This document shows positions 1-6,102 of a stretch of DNA of 9,466 nt, one piece after another. The notes below the pieces were generated by a model, which had not been told where the DNA came from, did no database searches, and was given only the letters and a program-made list of their open reading frames with translations. The DNA lies in the NCBI GenBank assembly GCA_030592355.1, contig JAUVJE010000088.1, positions 1 through 9,466 of the forward strand, read 5' to 3'. Both the position numbers and the translations under genes were made by a program. This DNA is from Clostridia bacterium (GTDB lineage Bacteria > Bacillota > Clostridia > DUPQ01). Positions within the stretch are counted from its first letter, which is position 1, and each line of letters opens with the position of its first letter.

Positions 1-35
1 AATGATAGGTTAAGCCATTATAAAGGAGTTCTTAT

Positions 36-563
36 ATGTGCGATAAAAACACGCAATCTTTCACCCATAATGATAAGAGAACTCACAATTGGGTTATCGT
101 TTGCTATGGCAATATACTTAGAAGCCAGGTTCTGGAACAGTATTTGAGGCACTATTCTAAGCTTTGGAATATAGATATCGGATTTTTTTCCGCCGGTGTT
201 GCCGACCCTGAGGAATTTCCGGATAAAGATAAATTGTTTATGGATGTTCGCCGGGAACTGCAAAACAGAGAAATTCCATGTTCTTTACAACGTAATACAT
301 GGAATAAAGAAGTTGAAGAAAAAACAATTCCCGCCGATGTCGTAATCTGCGCAGATAATGAAGTTAAGGCAACTGTCTTAGAAAGAATGGATCTTCGAAT
401 TAATAAAGAAAAAGTTTTTACTTTCTATGAGATAATTTCAGAAGGCGAAGTCGGTTTTCAGGACACTTACGACTACGAAAAAAAACAGCAGGATCCTATC
501 CGATTCCAAGACGCTTTTAACGAACTCGATAGGATTGCCAGAAAGCTGCTTCATAAGTTTTAA
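36..563 (+). CDS. Low-molecular-weight protein tyrosine phosphatase family protein
   Basis: A 175-residue cytoplasmic protein that probably removes phosphate from phosphotyrosine or a small phosphorylated substrate. The family P-loop is present as C-Y-G-N-I-L-R-S, giving the C-x5-R catalytic signature with Cys23 and Arg29. A Ser-Ala-Gly segment follows at residues 52-54, as in the family. The expected general-acid loop near the C-terminus is altered: Asp143 is followed by Thr-Tyr where most members have Asp-Pro-Tyr. Length is slightly above the usual 140-160 because of a polar N-terminal extension of about 18 residues. The start is ATG at 36, with AAAGGAG at 22-28 and a 7-nt spacer. The next gene is convergent, so this one is not in an operon with anything to its right; what lies to its left is outside the window. 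An ArsC-type arsenate reductase of the same fold is possible but nothing here points to arsenic. Family assignment is fairly sure, substrate unknown. Confidence 0.8.
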   Translation: MCDKNTQSFTHNDKRTHNWVIVCYGNILRSQVLEQYLRHYSKLWNIDIGFFSAGVADPEEFPDKDKLFMDVRRELQNREIPCSLQRNTWNKEVEEKTIPADVVICADNEVKATVLERMDLRINKEKVFTFYEIISEGEVGFQDTYDYEKKQQDPIRFQDAFNELDRIARKLLHKF

Positions 564-658
564 AGTTTTAAATCTTTAAATTACCGATTGCGTTGCCGAT
601 ATGCGGGTTTAGGTAATACCAATAAATTCAAATATATAAAAACAGATTGCATTTTACT

Positions 659-1644
659 TTATTTATCTATGAAATTTTTAGCATTTTTCAGGAACGAGTT
701 TTTAAATTTCTTATTATAGACACCAGGCAACAATTCTACAATCGCTATCCCGACTTGACTATCCATTTTATCGTATATACCACAAAGCTGCTCAAAGTAA
801 CCGATATTCATTTGCCCTTTAAACAGCGGGTTGATATTATACTCACCATCTTTGATTCCGGGAATTGAAAGCGTCCATCCTGATGAAAATTTTAACTCCT
901 GCTCTATGACGAAATCCTTTGGTGCAATCTTATAATCCAGTAACCTTTGGGTTGAACCGTCTTTTTTAATATAAGTGCCGTCTTGATAATCGTTATGTGG
1001 AAATGTAAACAGCATAATCTCTTCATCATCATAAAAACGCAGTGAAAACCATTCCCAATGTGTTTTAGCCTTTAATAAACTGTATGGGCCGCCCTGTTTG
1101 TCAAACCATGATTTTCCTTGAACTTTTCTCTTTTTACCCTTAAAAATTATTGTACGTTCGGTTGGCTTATTGGTATATGAATAATTTAATGTACTCTCTT
1201 TCGTTTGGGCACTCCCCATCATCAGATAACCATTATCACAATGCCAGACAGCTCCTTTGCCATAATCAAGGTTTAGATCCAGCGAATATGCTGTATCTTC
1301 ACAAGTTAAATGCATTCCCGTTTCATTTTTTCGACCTTTGCATCTGTTCCAAATTGAATTGTTTGCTCACTTATTACAATATCTTTTCCTTTTCGATCAA
1401 CACGCTGGGTGAAATAGTGTTCACCGGTAGTAAAATCCGTCAGGGCAAGATGCATTACAAATGGTCTTGTTCCCATTACTAAAGGGCGTAAGACTGTAAA
1501 TTGATATGAATACATTTTATCATCTTCATCAGTAAAATAACCTGTCGCGTACCACCACTCAGATATTTTTTTATGACTTAGCCATTCTTCTTCAAACGTA
1601 CCGTGTTTTCCTTTTTGATATGGTATTTCTTCAAATTTTCTCAT
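659..1644 (-). pseudogene. AttH/CrtC (lipocalin-like) domain protein, frameshifted
   Basis: Two overlapping reading frames (1644-1306 and 1315-659) together make one protein of the AttH/CrtC lipocalin-like family (COG5621 type; relatives include carotenoid 1,2-hydratase). The first fragment (112 aa) carries the N-terminal domain hallmark E29-W-W-Y32, then G-Y-F and H-L-A-L-T-D. The second (218 aa) carries the later hallmarks V-Q-G-K-S-W-F-D (65-72) and H-W-E-W-F (86-90) of the second lipocalin-like half. The frame changes by -1 near a run of six A on the coding strand (about 1326-1331). Restoring one A would give a continuous protein of about 328 aa, the normal size range. The start ATG at 1644 has AAAAGGA at 1660-1654. 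No signal peptide is seen, although many relatives are exported. Fragment 2 also has its own ATG inside the overlap, so coupled translation of two pieces is possible. I favour a recent mutation or a sequencing error. The physiological substrate is unknown. Confidence 0.75.
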
Positions 1645-1683
1645 TCAATATATTCCTTTTCTGTAATACTGATATGGGCAAAC

Positions 1684-1698
1684 TAACAACTGTTGTTA
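1684..1698. promoter_or_regulatory. Perfect inverted repeat, probable TetR-family operator
   Basis: TAACAAC-T-GTTGTTA: two 7-bp arms around one base. The repeat covers the -35 hexamer of the promoter reading toward the TetR-family gene and lies just downstream of the -10 box of the opposite promoter. A repressor bound here would block both. The position fits autoregulation by the adjacent regulator. A weaker related element, CAAC-AGACA-GTTG, lies at 1741-1753 over the -35 region of the leftward promoter, but its spacing differs. Confidence 0.6.
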
Positions 1699-1721
1699 TT
1701 TTATACTATTTGAACTATAAT
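1693..1721 (+). promoter_or_regulatory. Promoter for the TetR-family regulator
   Basis: TTGTTA at 1693-1698 (4 of 6 to the sigma-70/SigA -35 consensus), a 17-bp spacer, and a perfect TATAAT at 1716-1721. Transcription would begin near 1728, giving a leader of about 135 nt before the gene. The -35 box lies inside the inverted repeat at 1684-1698. Confidence 0.55.
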
Positions 1722-1743
1722 ACACATGGTGTCTATTTTACAA
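1714..1743 (-). promoter_or_regulatory. Divergent promoter for the AttH/CrtC-like gene
   Basis: On the minus strand: TTGTAA at 1743-1738 (4 of 6), an 18-bp spacer, and TATAGT at 1719-1714 (5 of 6). It overlaps the opposite promoter, and the two -10 boxes share bases 1716-1719, so the two promoters cannot be used at the same time. The start would fall near 1707, with the inverted repeat at 1684-1698 in the first transcribed bases. Confidence 0.45.
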
Positions 1744-1765
1744 CAGACAGTTGGTTATATTATGT

Positions 1766-1785
1766 GCATAGTTATACATAGTTAT
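1766..1785. repeat. Short tandem repeat, 10-bp unit
   Basis: The nonamer CATAGTTAT occurs at 1767-1775 and again at 1777-1785, a 10-bp period (one helical turn). A further GTTAT is present at 1754-1758. It lies in the leader of the TetR-family gene. It may be a secondary protein-binding site or simply AT-rich chance. Confidence 0.4.
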
Positions 1786-1850
1786 CCTTAAGTGATTATT
1801 GTCTATAAGATATATGCATTTATGTTCATTAAATACCGGAATAATTATTG

Positions 1851-1856
1851 AAAGGG
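1851..1856 (+). promoter_or_regulatory. Ribosome binding site that decides the TetR start
   Basis: AAAGGG ends one base before the ATG at 1858 but 7 nt before the in-frame ATG at 1864. Only the second spacing is suitable, so the second ATG is the likely start. Confidence 0.6.
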
Positions 1857-1863
1857 AATGATA

Positions 1864-2418
1864 ATGGGAAGGAAAAATGACCGTAGGGTAAAGTATACAA
1901 AAATGGTACTAAAACAGAGCCTGTTGCAGCTGATGCAAAAACAGTCCATTCAAAAAATTACAGTAACTGATATATGTAAAAACGCAGATATAAACAGAAA
2001 TACTTTTTACTCGCATTATTCAAGTCCTGAGGATTTACTTAATACGATTGAAAGTGAACTTTTTAAAAAGATAAGGCTATCCCTCGACACTTCTAATGAT
2101 GCTCGAACGGCAACACTTGAAATATGTCAATCAATTTGGAATAATCAGGAATTGTGTAAAATTATTTTTTCTGAAAACGGCGATAGAAAATTTATGAAAC
2201 GAGTAACGACTATTGCACATGATAAATTTATTGCCGAATGGAAAGTAATGTCCAAACACCATAGCAATGATTTGTTGGAAAAAACATATATTTTTACTGA
2301 AAATGGCACTACTGCCATTATCCAAAATTGGATAATGAACGGTTTTATAGAAAGTCCTGAAGAGATTGCCGCTTTTATTGATGAAATCAACAAAGTTGTA
2401 CTGGATACTTTATTTTAA
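1864..2418 (+). CDS. TetR/AcrR-family transcriptional regulator
   Basis: A 184-residue DNA-binding repressor-type protein. The N-terminal helix-turn-helix is clear: K-I-T-V-T-D-I-C-K-N-A-D-I-N-R-N-T-F-Y-S-H-Y at about residues 31-52, the recognition-helix N-R-N-T-F-Y-x-H-Y being typical of the family. The C-terminal half is helical and ends with a pattern (T-T-A-I-I-Q-N-W-I-M-N-G, then E-S-P-E-E-I-A-A-F) characteristic of the TetR C-terminal ligand/dimer domain found in many Firmicutes regulators of this type. The start is chosen at the second ATG because of ribosome binding site spacing; using the ATG at 1858 adds two residues. It is transcribed away from the AttH/CrtC-like gene, with a shared promoter region and inverted repeat between them, so that gene and the regulator itself are the likely targets. 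The effector is unknown. A terminator follows at 2446-2471. Confidence 0.88.
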   Translation: MGRKNDRRVKYTKMVLKQSLLQLMQKQSIQKITVTDICKNADINRNTFYSHYSSPEDLLNTIESELFKKIRLSLDTSNDARTATLEICQSIWNNQELCKIIFSENGDRKFMKRVTTIAHDKFIAEWKVMSKHHSNDLLEKTYIFTENGTTAIIQNWIMNGFIESPEEIAAFIDEINKVVLDTLF

Positions 2419-2445
2419 GTACGATTTATAAATATCATAAATGCT

Positions 2446-2471
2446 AGGGGAATATGTTTCCTTTCTTTTTT
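2446..2471 (+). terminator. Rho-independent terminator of the TetR-family gene
   Basis: AGGGGAA (2446-2452) pairs with TTTCCTT (2457-2463) around the loop TATG, with two G-T pairs, and is followed by TCTTTTTT. The stem is weak but the T-tract and position, 28 nt after the stop codon, fit. It lies between two convergent genes. Confidence 0.5.
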
Positions 2472-2526
2472 AATTTCAATGGAAATATAATTATGCGTCT
2501 GGGTCAATCAAACCATACAAATTACA

Positions 2527-3675
2527 TCAGTCTTTTAGAATCCATTCCTCATCATATATAGCCATATCCAGATCACTGGTTACAGGGAAAACCGCCCTGT
2601 AATGGGAGATAGCATGTAAAATACGGCCGTCATCCAATTGAATCATACTGTGATTGCTTAATTGGTTTTTGCCACTTTCAACAGCGATTGTCTTATCCTT
2701 TGACCAAGTTGCCCCGCTGTCTTTTGATATTGAAGCAACAATTGGATGTCTTGGATATTGGGTTTTAGAACACACATTATTTCGAGTCACTAAAATATTA
2801 CCGCTTTTTAACTGTATCATACGTGTCATTGATTCTGGCGCTGTCAATGGCGAAGGTATTGATTCACTCCAAGTTTCTCCTCCATCATCAGATGTCGTTT
2901 GATAAACATATCCTGATTTGGTGCGAAATAGCGTAAAAATCTTATTTGGTGCCGTTTCAACCATCTGCAGTTCCATGACTCCCCGTTGTGTAGTTGCTAC
3001 AATTTCCTGACTGCGGCGCCATGTTTTACCCTCATCATCAGACAGAATGCACGCACCTGTATAATGCTGAGCTTGTACATCATTACTATTCCCAATACGT
3101 TCAGGGTCCATAAATGTATATGCAACTATTATTCGTCCGCTTTCAAGCAAAAGCACATTATCGACACCTGCATAAAAACCAACATTGGCTAATTCCTTAT
3201 TACCGGATATTAGAAGATATGGTATCTCTTCAGGCATTCCAAATGTGTTTCCGCCATCATCGGAACGACGCAAATAAACTCTTGTGCTGGCATTAAAATA
3301 ATTGCTGTGGCTGGTGACTTTTTTAGTTTTTTCATCAACCACCAGATTATGGCGGGTAACACAGCCAAAACTTATCGCCTTATTTGAATTTTTCAGCTGC
3401 ACAATTTCTCTTTCTGGAGTACCGCTTAGAAAATTGATAATTTGCGGATTGCTCCAAGTTATACCCATATCATTTGTTGTACAGTATAGCGATGCCGTAT
3501 CTCCCGAACATTCCTGAATGTCATATGCTCCCCATCGCATCTGCACACAGCCGTCACTAAATTGATAAAAACTTGGCCCCTGATGGCAGTCTGCGCCTAC
3601 GCCTCCTCGAATAAACTGAAAGTAGTTGAGTTCACCTTTTGTATAGTTCATTGGTGTGATCGATGCTATTTTCAT
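2527..3675 (-). CDS. Sialidase-like BNR/Asp-box protein (GH33-type beta-propeller)
   Basis: A 382-residue protein with five Asp boxes of the S-x-D-x-G-x-T-W type: around residues 67-74 (T-N-D-M-G-I-T-W), 138-145, 212-219, 262-269 and 317-324. Regular spacing indicates a six-bladed sialidase propeller. The segment G-V-M-E-L-Q (232-237), followed by F-T-L-F-R251 and then an Asp box, resembles the sialidase acid/base-helper Glu and a triad Arg; R309 before the last Asp box could be another triad Arg. The N-terminal F/Y-R-I-P motif of classical sialidases is not recognisable, so the exact substrate is uncertain. No signal peptide or anchor is present, so it should be cytoplasmic and act on an imported glycan or derivative. 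ATG at 3675 is preferred, with GGAGG at 3686-3682 and a 6-nt spacer; a TTG five codons upstream lacks a site. It stands alone, with no nan genes visible. Confidence 0.72.
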   Translation of the reverse strand: MKIASITPMNYTKGELNYFQFIRGGVGADCHQGPSFYQFSDGCVQMRWGAYDIQECSGDTASLYCTTNDMGITWSNPQIINFLSGTPEREIVQLKNSNKAISFGCVTRHNLVVDEKTKKVTSHSNYFNASTRVYLRRSDDGGNTFGMPEEIPYLLISGNKELANVGFYAGVDNVLLLESGRIIVAYTFMDPERIGNSNDVQAQHYTGACILSDDEGKTWRRSQEIVATTQRGVMELQMVETAPNKIFTLFRTKSGYVYQTTSDDGGETWSESIPSPLTAPESMTRMIQLKSGNILVTRNNVCSKTQYPRHPIVASISKDSGATWSKDKTIAVESGKNQLSNHSMIQLDDGRILHAISHYRAVFPVTSDLDMAIYDEEWILKD

Positions 3676-3681
3676 TATGTG

Positions 3682-3686
3682 CCTCC
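3682..3686 (-). promoter_or_regulatory. Ribosome binding site of the sialidase-like gene
   Basis: GGAGG on the minus strand, 6 nt upstream of ATG 3675. The in-frame TTG at 3690 would place this site inside the coding sequence, so the site argues for the ATG. Confidence 0.65.
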
Positions 3687-3725
3687 ACAATATAAAATCC
3701 TTACCCAGACAATTATAGTACTTTG

Positions 3726-3754
3726 ATTATATAGCCTTGCTTTTTAAAGCACAA
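3726..3754 (-). promoter_or_regulatory. Candidate promoter of the sialidase-like gene
   Basis: On the minus strand: TTGTGC at 3754-3749 (3 of 6), a 17-bp spacer and a perfect TATAAT at 3731-3726. A second TATAAT at 3717-3712 has no matching -35 box. The short inverted repeat TGCTTT/AAAGCA (3738-3751) lies in the spacer and could be an operator, but it is AT-rich and small. Confidence 0.4.
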
Positions 3755-3765
3755 TTTTTCCCGCC

Positions 3766-3800
3766 AAGAAAAGAGAATATCTTGGACATCCTCTTTTCTT
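3766..3800 (-). terminator. Stem-loop after the ChrB/ABC operon, possible terminator
   Basis: Perfect 10-bp arms AAGAAAAGAG (3766-3775) and CTCTTTTCTT (3791-3800) with a 15-nt loop, 24 nt downstream of the last gene of the leftward operon and just upstream of the candidate sialidase promoter. On the minus strand the 3' arm is pyrimidine-rich but is followed by GGCGGG, not by a T-tract, so it is not a standard terminator; it may instead mark or protect the 3' end. An alternative stem, CCAAGA (3764-3769) with TCTTGG (3780-3785), competes with it. Confidence 0.35.
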
Positions 3801-3824
3801 CATCTAATTATATCATTTGTTCAT

Positions 3825-4259
3825 TTATTTTTTGCTTGCCTGTAATTTAAAATAATTGTACAGGGCATCATATACTATAAACTGATATTCAAGGTTTTCG
3901 TAATCATCCGGGAAAACCATGCCGAACCCAACTGCAATTGCTTCAAGGCCGTGAGCATATGGGTTTTCGTCCAATCTGTATGTATCAGCAGCATCAACAA
4001 CATCCGCCAGCATTTTTAACGCCGGGTCTCCGCCCAGATTGTATGCATTCATTATTGTGACGAATGTGCAGTGTCCATCTTTATGACCCAATTCAACCGG
4101 GCCGGTATCGAAAGGTATTGCACCCTCTTTTTCTGCAATCTCCGGAACCAAGTCCCTTGCAACAAAAATAATCTCTGCCTTCGTATCCACGAATCTTTTA
4201 ATCAGCCATGGACATGCCACTCTGTCCACATGCACCCTTGATCTTGTTACCCACTTCAT
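3825..4259 (-). CDS. ChrB C-terminal domain protein (second copy)
   Basis: A 144-residue protein consisting only of the chromate-resistance ChrB C-terminal domain (Chrome_Resist type). Visible family marks are the start W-V-T-R-S-R, V-D-R-V-A-C-P-W-L-I-K-R-F (11-23), A-I-P-F-D (47-51), E56-x2-H59-x4-C64-T-F, D-P-A-L (78-81), V-V-D-A-A-D (87-92) and G-L-E-A (104-107). Cys16, Glu56, His59 and Cys64 are possible metal or oxyanion ligands; this is inference. In full-length ChrB (about 300 aa) this domain follows an N-terminal half encoded separately here. It lies 94 nt after the second ABC gene, in the same direction, and has its own strong AGGAGG at 4273-4268, 8 nt before the ATG. It probably belongs to the operon, though the gap leaves room for a separate promoter that I could not identify with confidence. 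It keeps more family residues than the paralogue at 7864-8298. Confidence 0.82.
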   Translation of the reverse strand: MKWVTRSRVHVDRVACPWLIKRFVDTKAEIIFVARDLVPEIAEKEGAIPFDTGPVELGHKDGHCTFVTIMNAYNLGGDPALKMLADVVDAADTYRLDENPYAHGLEAIAVGFGMVFPDDYENLEYQFIVYDALYNYFKLQASKK

Positions 4260-4353
4260 GATTTTGTCCTCCTAAATTTTATTTTCATAAGAATAACATA
4301 TATATTAAATTACGCAGTCATTTTGTAATTAACCAACTAAATGCAGGAATAGT

Positions 4354-6102
4354 CTATACGGTTTCCGGTGTTACTTCCGTAAATTTCCAGCCTGCATCTT
4401 CCACATGTTTATAAGCAGCATACCATCCATTGCTTTTTGCCAGCTGGTCGGCAGTACCAGAGTCCGCAATTTTGCCATTTGCGAGCATATGCACGCGGTT
4501 GGCGTCTATTATACCGCTGATACGATGGCTGATAGACAGGATTGTCCTTCCTTTGCTTACATGGCGTATGGCCTCAAAAACCCTTGCTTCCGTATAGGCA
4601 TCAATACCAGATGTCGGTTCATCAAGCAACAGCACATGGGGATTTAAAACAACCGCCCTCGCAAGAGACATAAGCTGTATCTCCCCACTGGACAGAGATG
4701 ATTCACCTTCTCCAAGTTGTGTATCATAACCATCCGGCATGCTCTTTATAGTATCCTCCAGACCAACAAGCTTTGCCGCCTCAATAACATCCTCCCTGCA
4801 TATTGAATTGTCCCGCAGTGTAATATTATCTCGCACTGATCCATTGAATACCTGCGGCATCTGCGGTACAACGCCAAAGAGTTTTCTTCTTTCCTTCGGT
4901 GATAAGGCAAATGGATCTATTCCGCACACGCGGACAGTTCCTTCAGCCGGAGCAGTCAATCCCGCCACAAGGTTCATAAGCGTTGTCTTTCCTTCCCCGC
5001 TTCGTCCTACAAGCACTTCTTTCTTACTGGATTTTATTGATAAATTTACTCCATGCAATACTTCTTTTGTATCGTATGAAAAATGCACATTAACTAATTC
5101 TATACCTTCTTCAAGTTTAATCTCCTGAATTTTTTCTTCTCGTGTTTCTGTCGGTATTTTATCAAATTCTTTTATGCGTTCAATTCCCGCCATGGCTTGC
5201 TGTATTGTTTGAAATTGCTTTGCCAGCGCTTCTATAGGTGAAAACAACCTCCCTATCAAATCTGCAACTGCAGCAAGTGTTCCAATGCTTAAGCCTATGG
5301 AAAAGACAGTTCCGTTTTGTGCTGCAAAAAATACAGCCGATGCGATGATAAGAGCTTTTAAAGTTTGCATAACACATGGAAACCAGCTGTCGTATTTTGA
5401 GATGCCGTTTATATTCTTTAAATGTGCATGTAATGGTTTTTGAAAGTCTTTTTTGCCCTGTTCTTCCATATGATATGCCTTTACAGTCTGTATTCCTTTA
5501 AGCCATTCCTGAATAAAGGTATATATGTCAGATATACAAACACGCACCATTTTCTCAAGTCTGAAAATTCTTTTTCTAAAGAAATTGGATAAAAGTAAAA
5601 TAATCGGAAAAGAGACAGCTACCAGCCATAATAACTGAGGAGCAAGTATATACAGCGAACCTACCAACCCGAAAATTTTAAGCATATCGGTGAGTGCATT
5701 GATAATCCCTGCAGAAAATAATGTGTTTATAGCTCCAACATCCGTTGTCAGACGGCTCATTACCTCTCCTACAGATGTTTTTGCAAAATAGCTGATTGGT
5801 AATTTCAACAGTCTTGCTGCCATATTATTCCGGACTTCCAGCAAAGTCTGCTGCCCTAACCATGTGGTGATGATTGCCTTTATGAATTCTGCAATGTTAA
5901 TGGTTGCCATCACTGCAAGATAGTATACAGCCAGCCGCCAAACCCCTTCAAAAAGCTTATTTGCAAAATGATTATCTACAATGTCCCTTAAAAGCAACGC
6001 CGGAAGAAGCTGCAAACCCATGCCGGCAACAATAATGACAAACAGAATAATATATAACCACCAATATTTTTTCAGAACTCTAATTACTGCAGACTTAATC
6101 AT
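4354..6102 (-). CDS. Heterodimeric ABC exporter subunit 2 (TMD-NBD, canonical Walker B)
   Basis: A 582-residue half-transporter in the inner membrane, with an N-terminal six-helix exporter domain (about 1-300) and a C-terminal ATPase. ATPase motifs: Walker A G-R-S-G-E-G-K-T (366-373), Q-loop Gln414, Walker B V-L-L-L-D494-E495 with the catalytic Glu intact, and H-switch His526. The signature is degenerate: L-S-S-G-E (470-474) in place of L-S-G-G-Q. This complements subunit 1, so the pair should have one active and one degenerate ATP site, as in LmrCD, BmrCD and TM287/288-type multidrug exporters. The start is ATG 6102, overlapping the stop of subunit 1 by 8 nt (ATGATTAA), with GGTGG/GAGG sequence just upstream; this indicates translational coupling. 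A start further upstream (to 6177) would add 25 residues lying wholly within the subunit 1 gene and is not preferred. The exported substrate is unknown; drug, peptide or oxyanion conjugate are all open. Confidence 0.92.
   Translation of the reverse strand: MIKSAVIRVLKKYWWLYIILFVIIVAGMGLQLLPALLLRDIVDNHFANKLFEGVWRLAVYYLAVMATINIAEFIKAIITTWLGQQTLLEVRNNMAARLLKLPISYFAKTSVGEVMSRLTTDVGAINTLFSAGIINALTDMLKIFGLVGSLYILAPQLLWLVAVSFPIILLLSNFFRKRIFRLEKMVRVCISDIYTFIQEWLKGIQTVKAYHMEEQGKKDFQKPLHAHLKNINGISKYDSWFPCVMQTLKALIIASAVFFAAQNGTVFSIGLSIGTLAAVADLIGRLFSPIEALAKQFQTIQQAMAGIERIKEFDKIPTETREEKIQEIKLEEGIELVNVHFSYDTKEVLHGVNLSIKSSKKEVLVGRSGEGKTTLMNLVAGLTAPAEGTVRVCGIDPFALSPKERRKLFGVVPQMPQVFNGSVRDNITLRDNSICREDVIEAAKLVGLEDTIKSMPDGYDTQLGEGESSLSSGEIQLMSLARAVVLNPHVLLLDEPTSGIDAYTEARVFEAIRHVSKGRTILSISHRISGIIDANRVHMLANGKIADSGTADQLAKSNGWYAAYKHVEDAGWKFTEVTPETV

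Noticed and set aside
580..617. Hairpin ATTACC/GGTAAT between the phosphatase and AttH/CrtC-like genes
   Set aside because: Only 6 bp with a 26-nt loop, no T-tract on either strand and no RNA gene signature; not called a terminator or a structured RNA.
1306..1331. Programmed -1 ribosomal frameshift in the AttH/CrtC-like gene
   Set aside because: The A run is read as GAA-AAA-ATG, which does not fit an X-XXY-YYZ slippery heptamer, and no stimulatory Shine-Dalgarno or pseudoknot is evident; a simple one-base deletion is more likely.
4260..4353. Separate promoter for the distal ChrB C-domain gene
   Set aside because: Only weak matches were found (for example ATGACT-17-TGTTAT on the minus strand, 4 of 6 each); not enough to call in an AT-rich gap.
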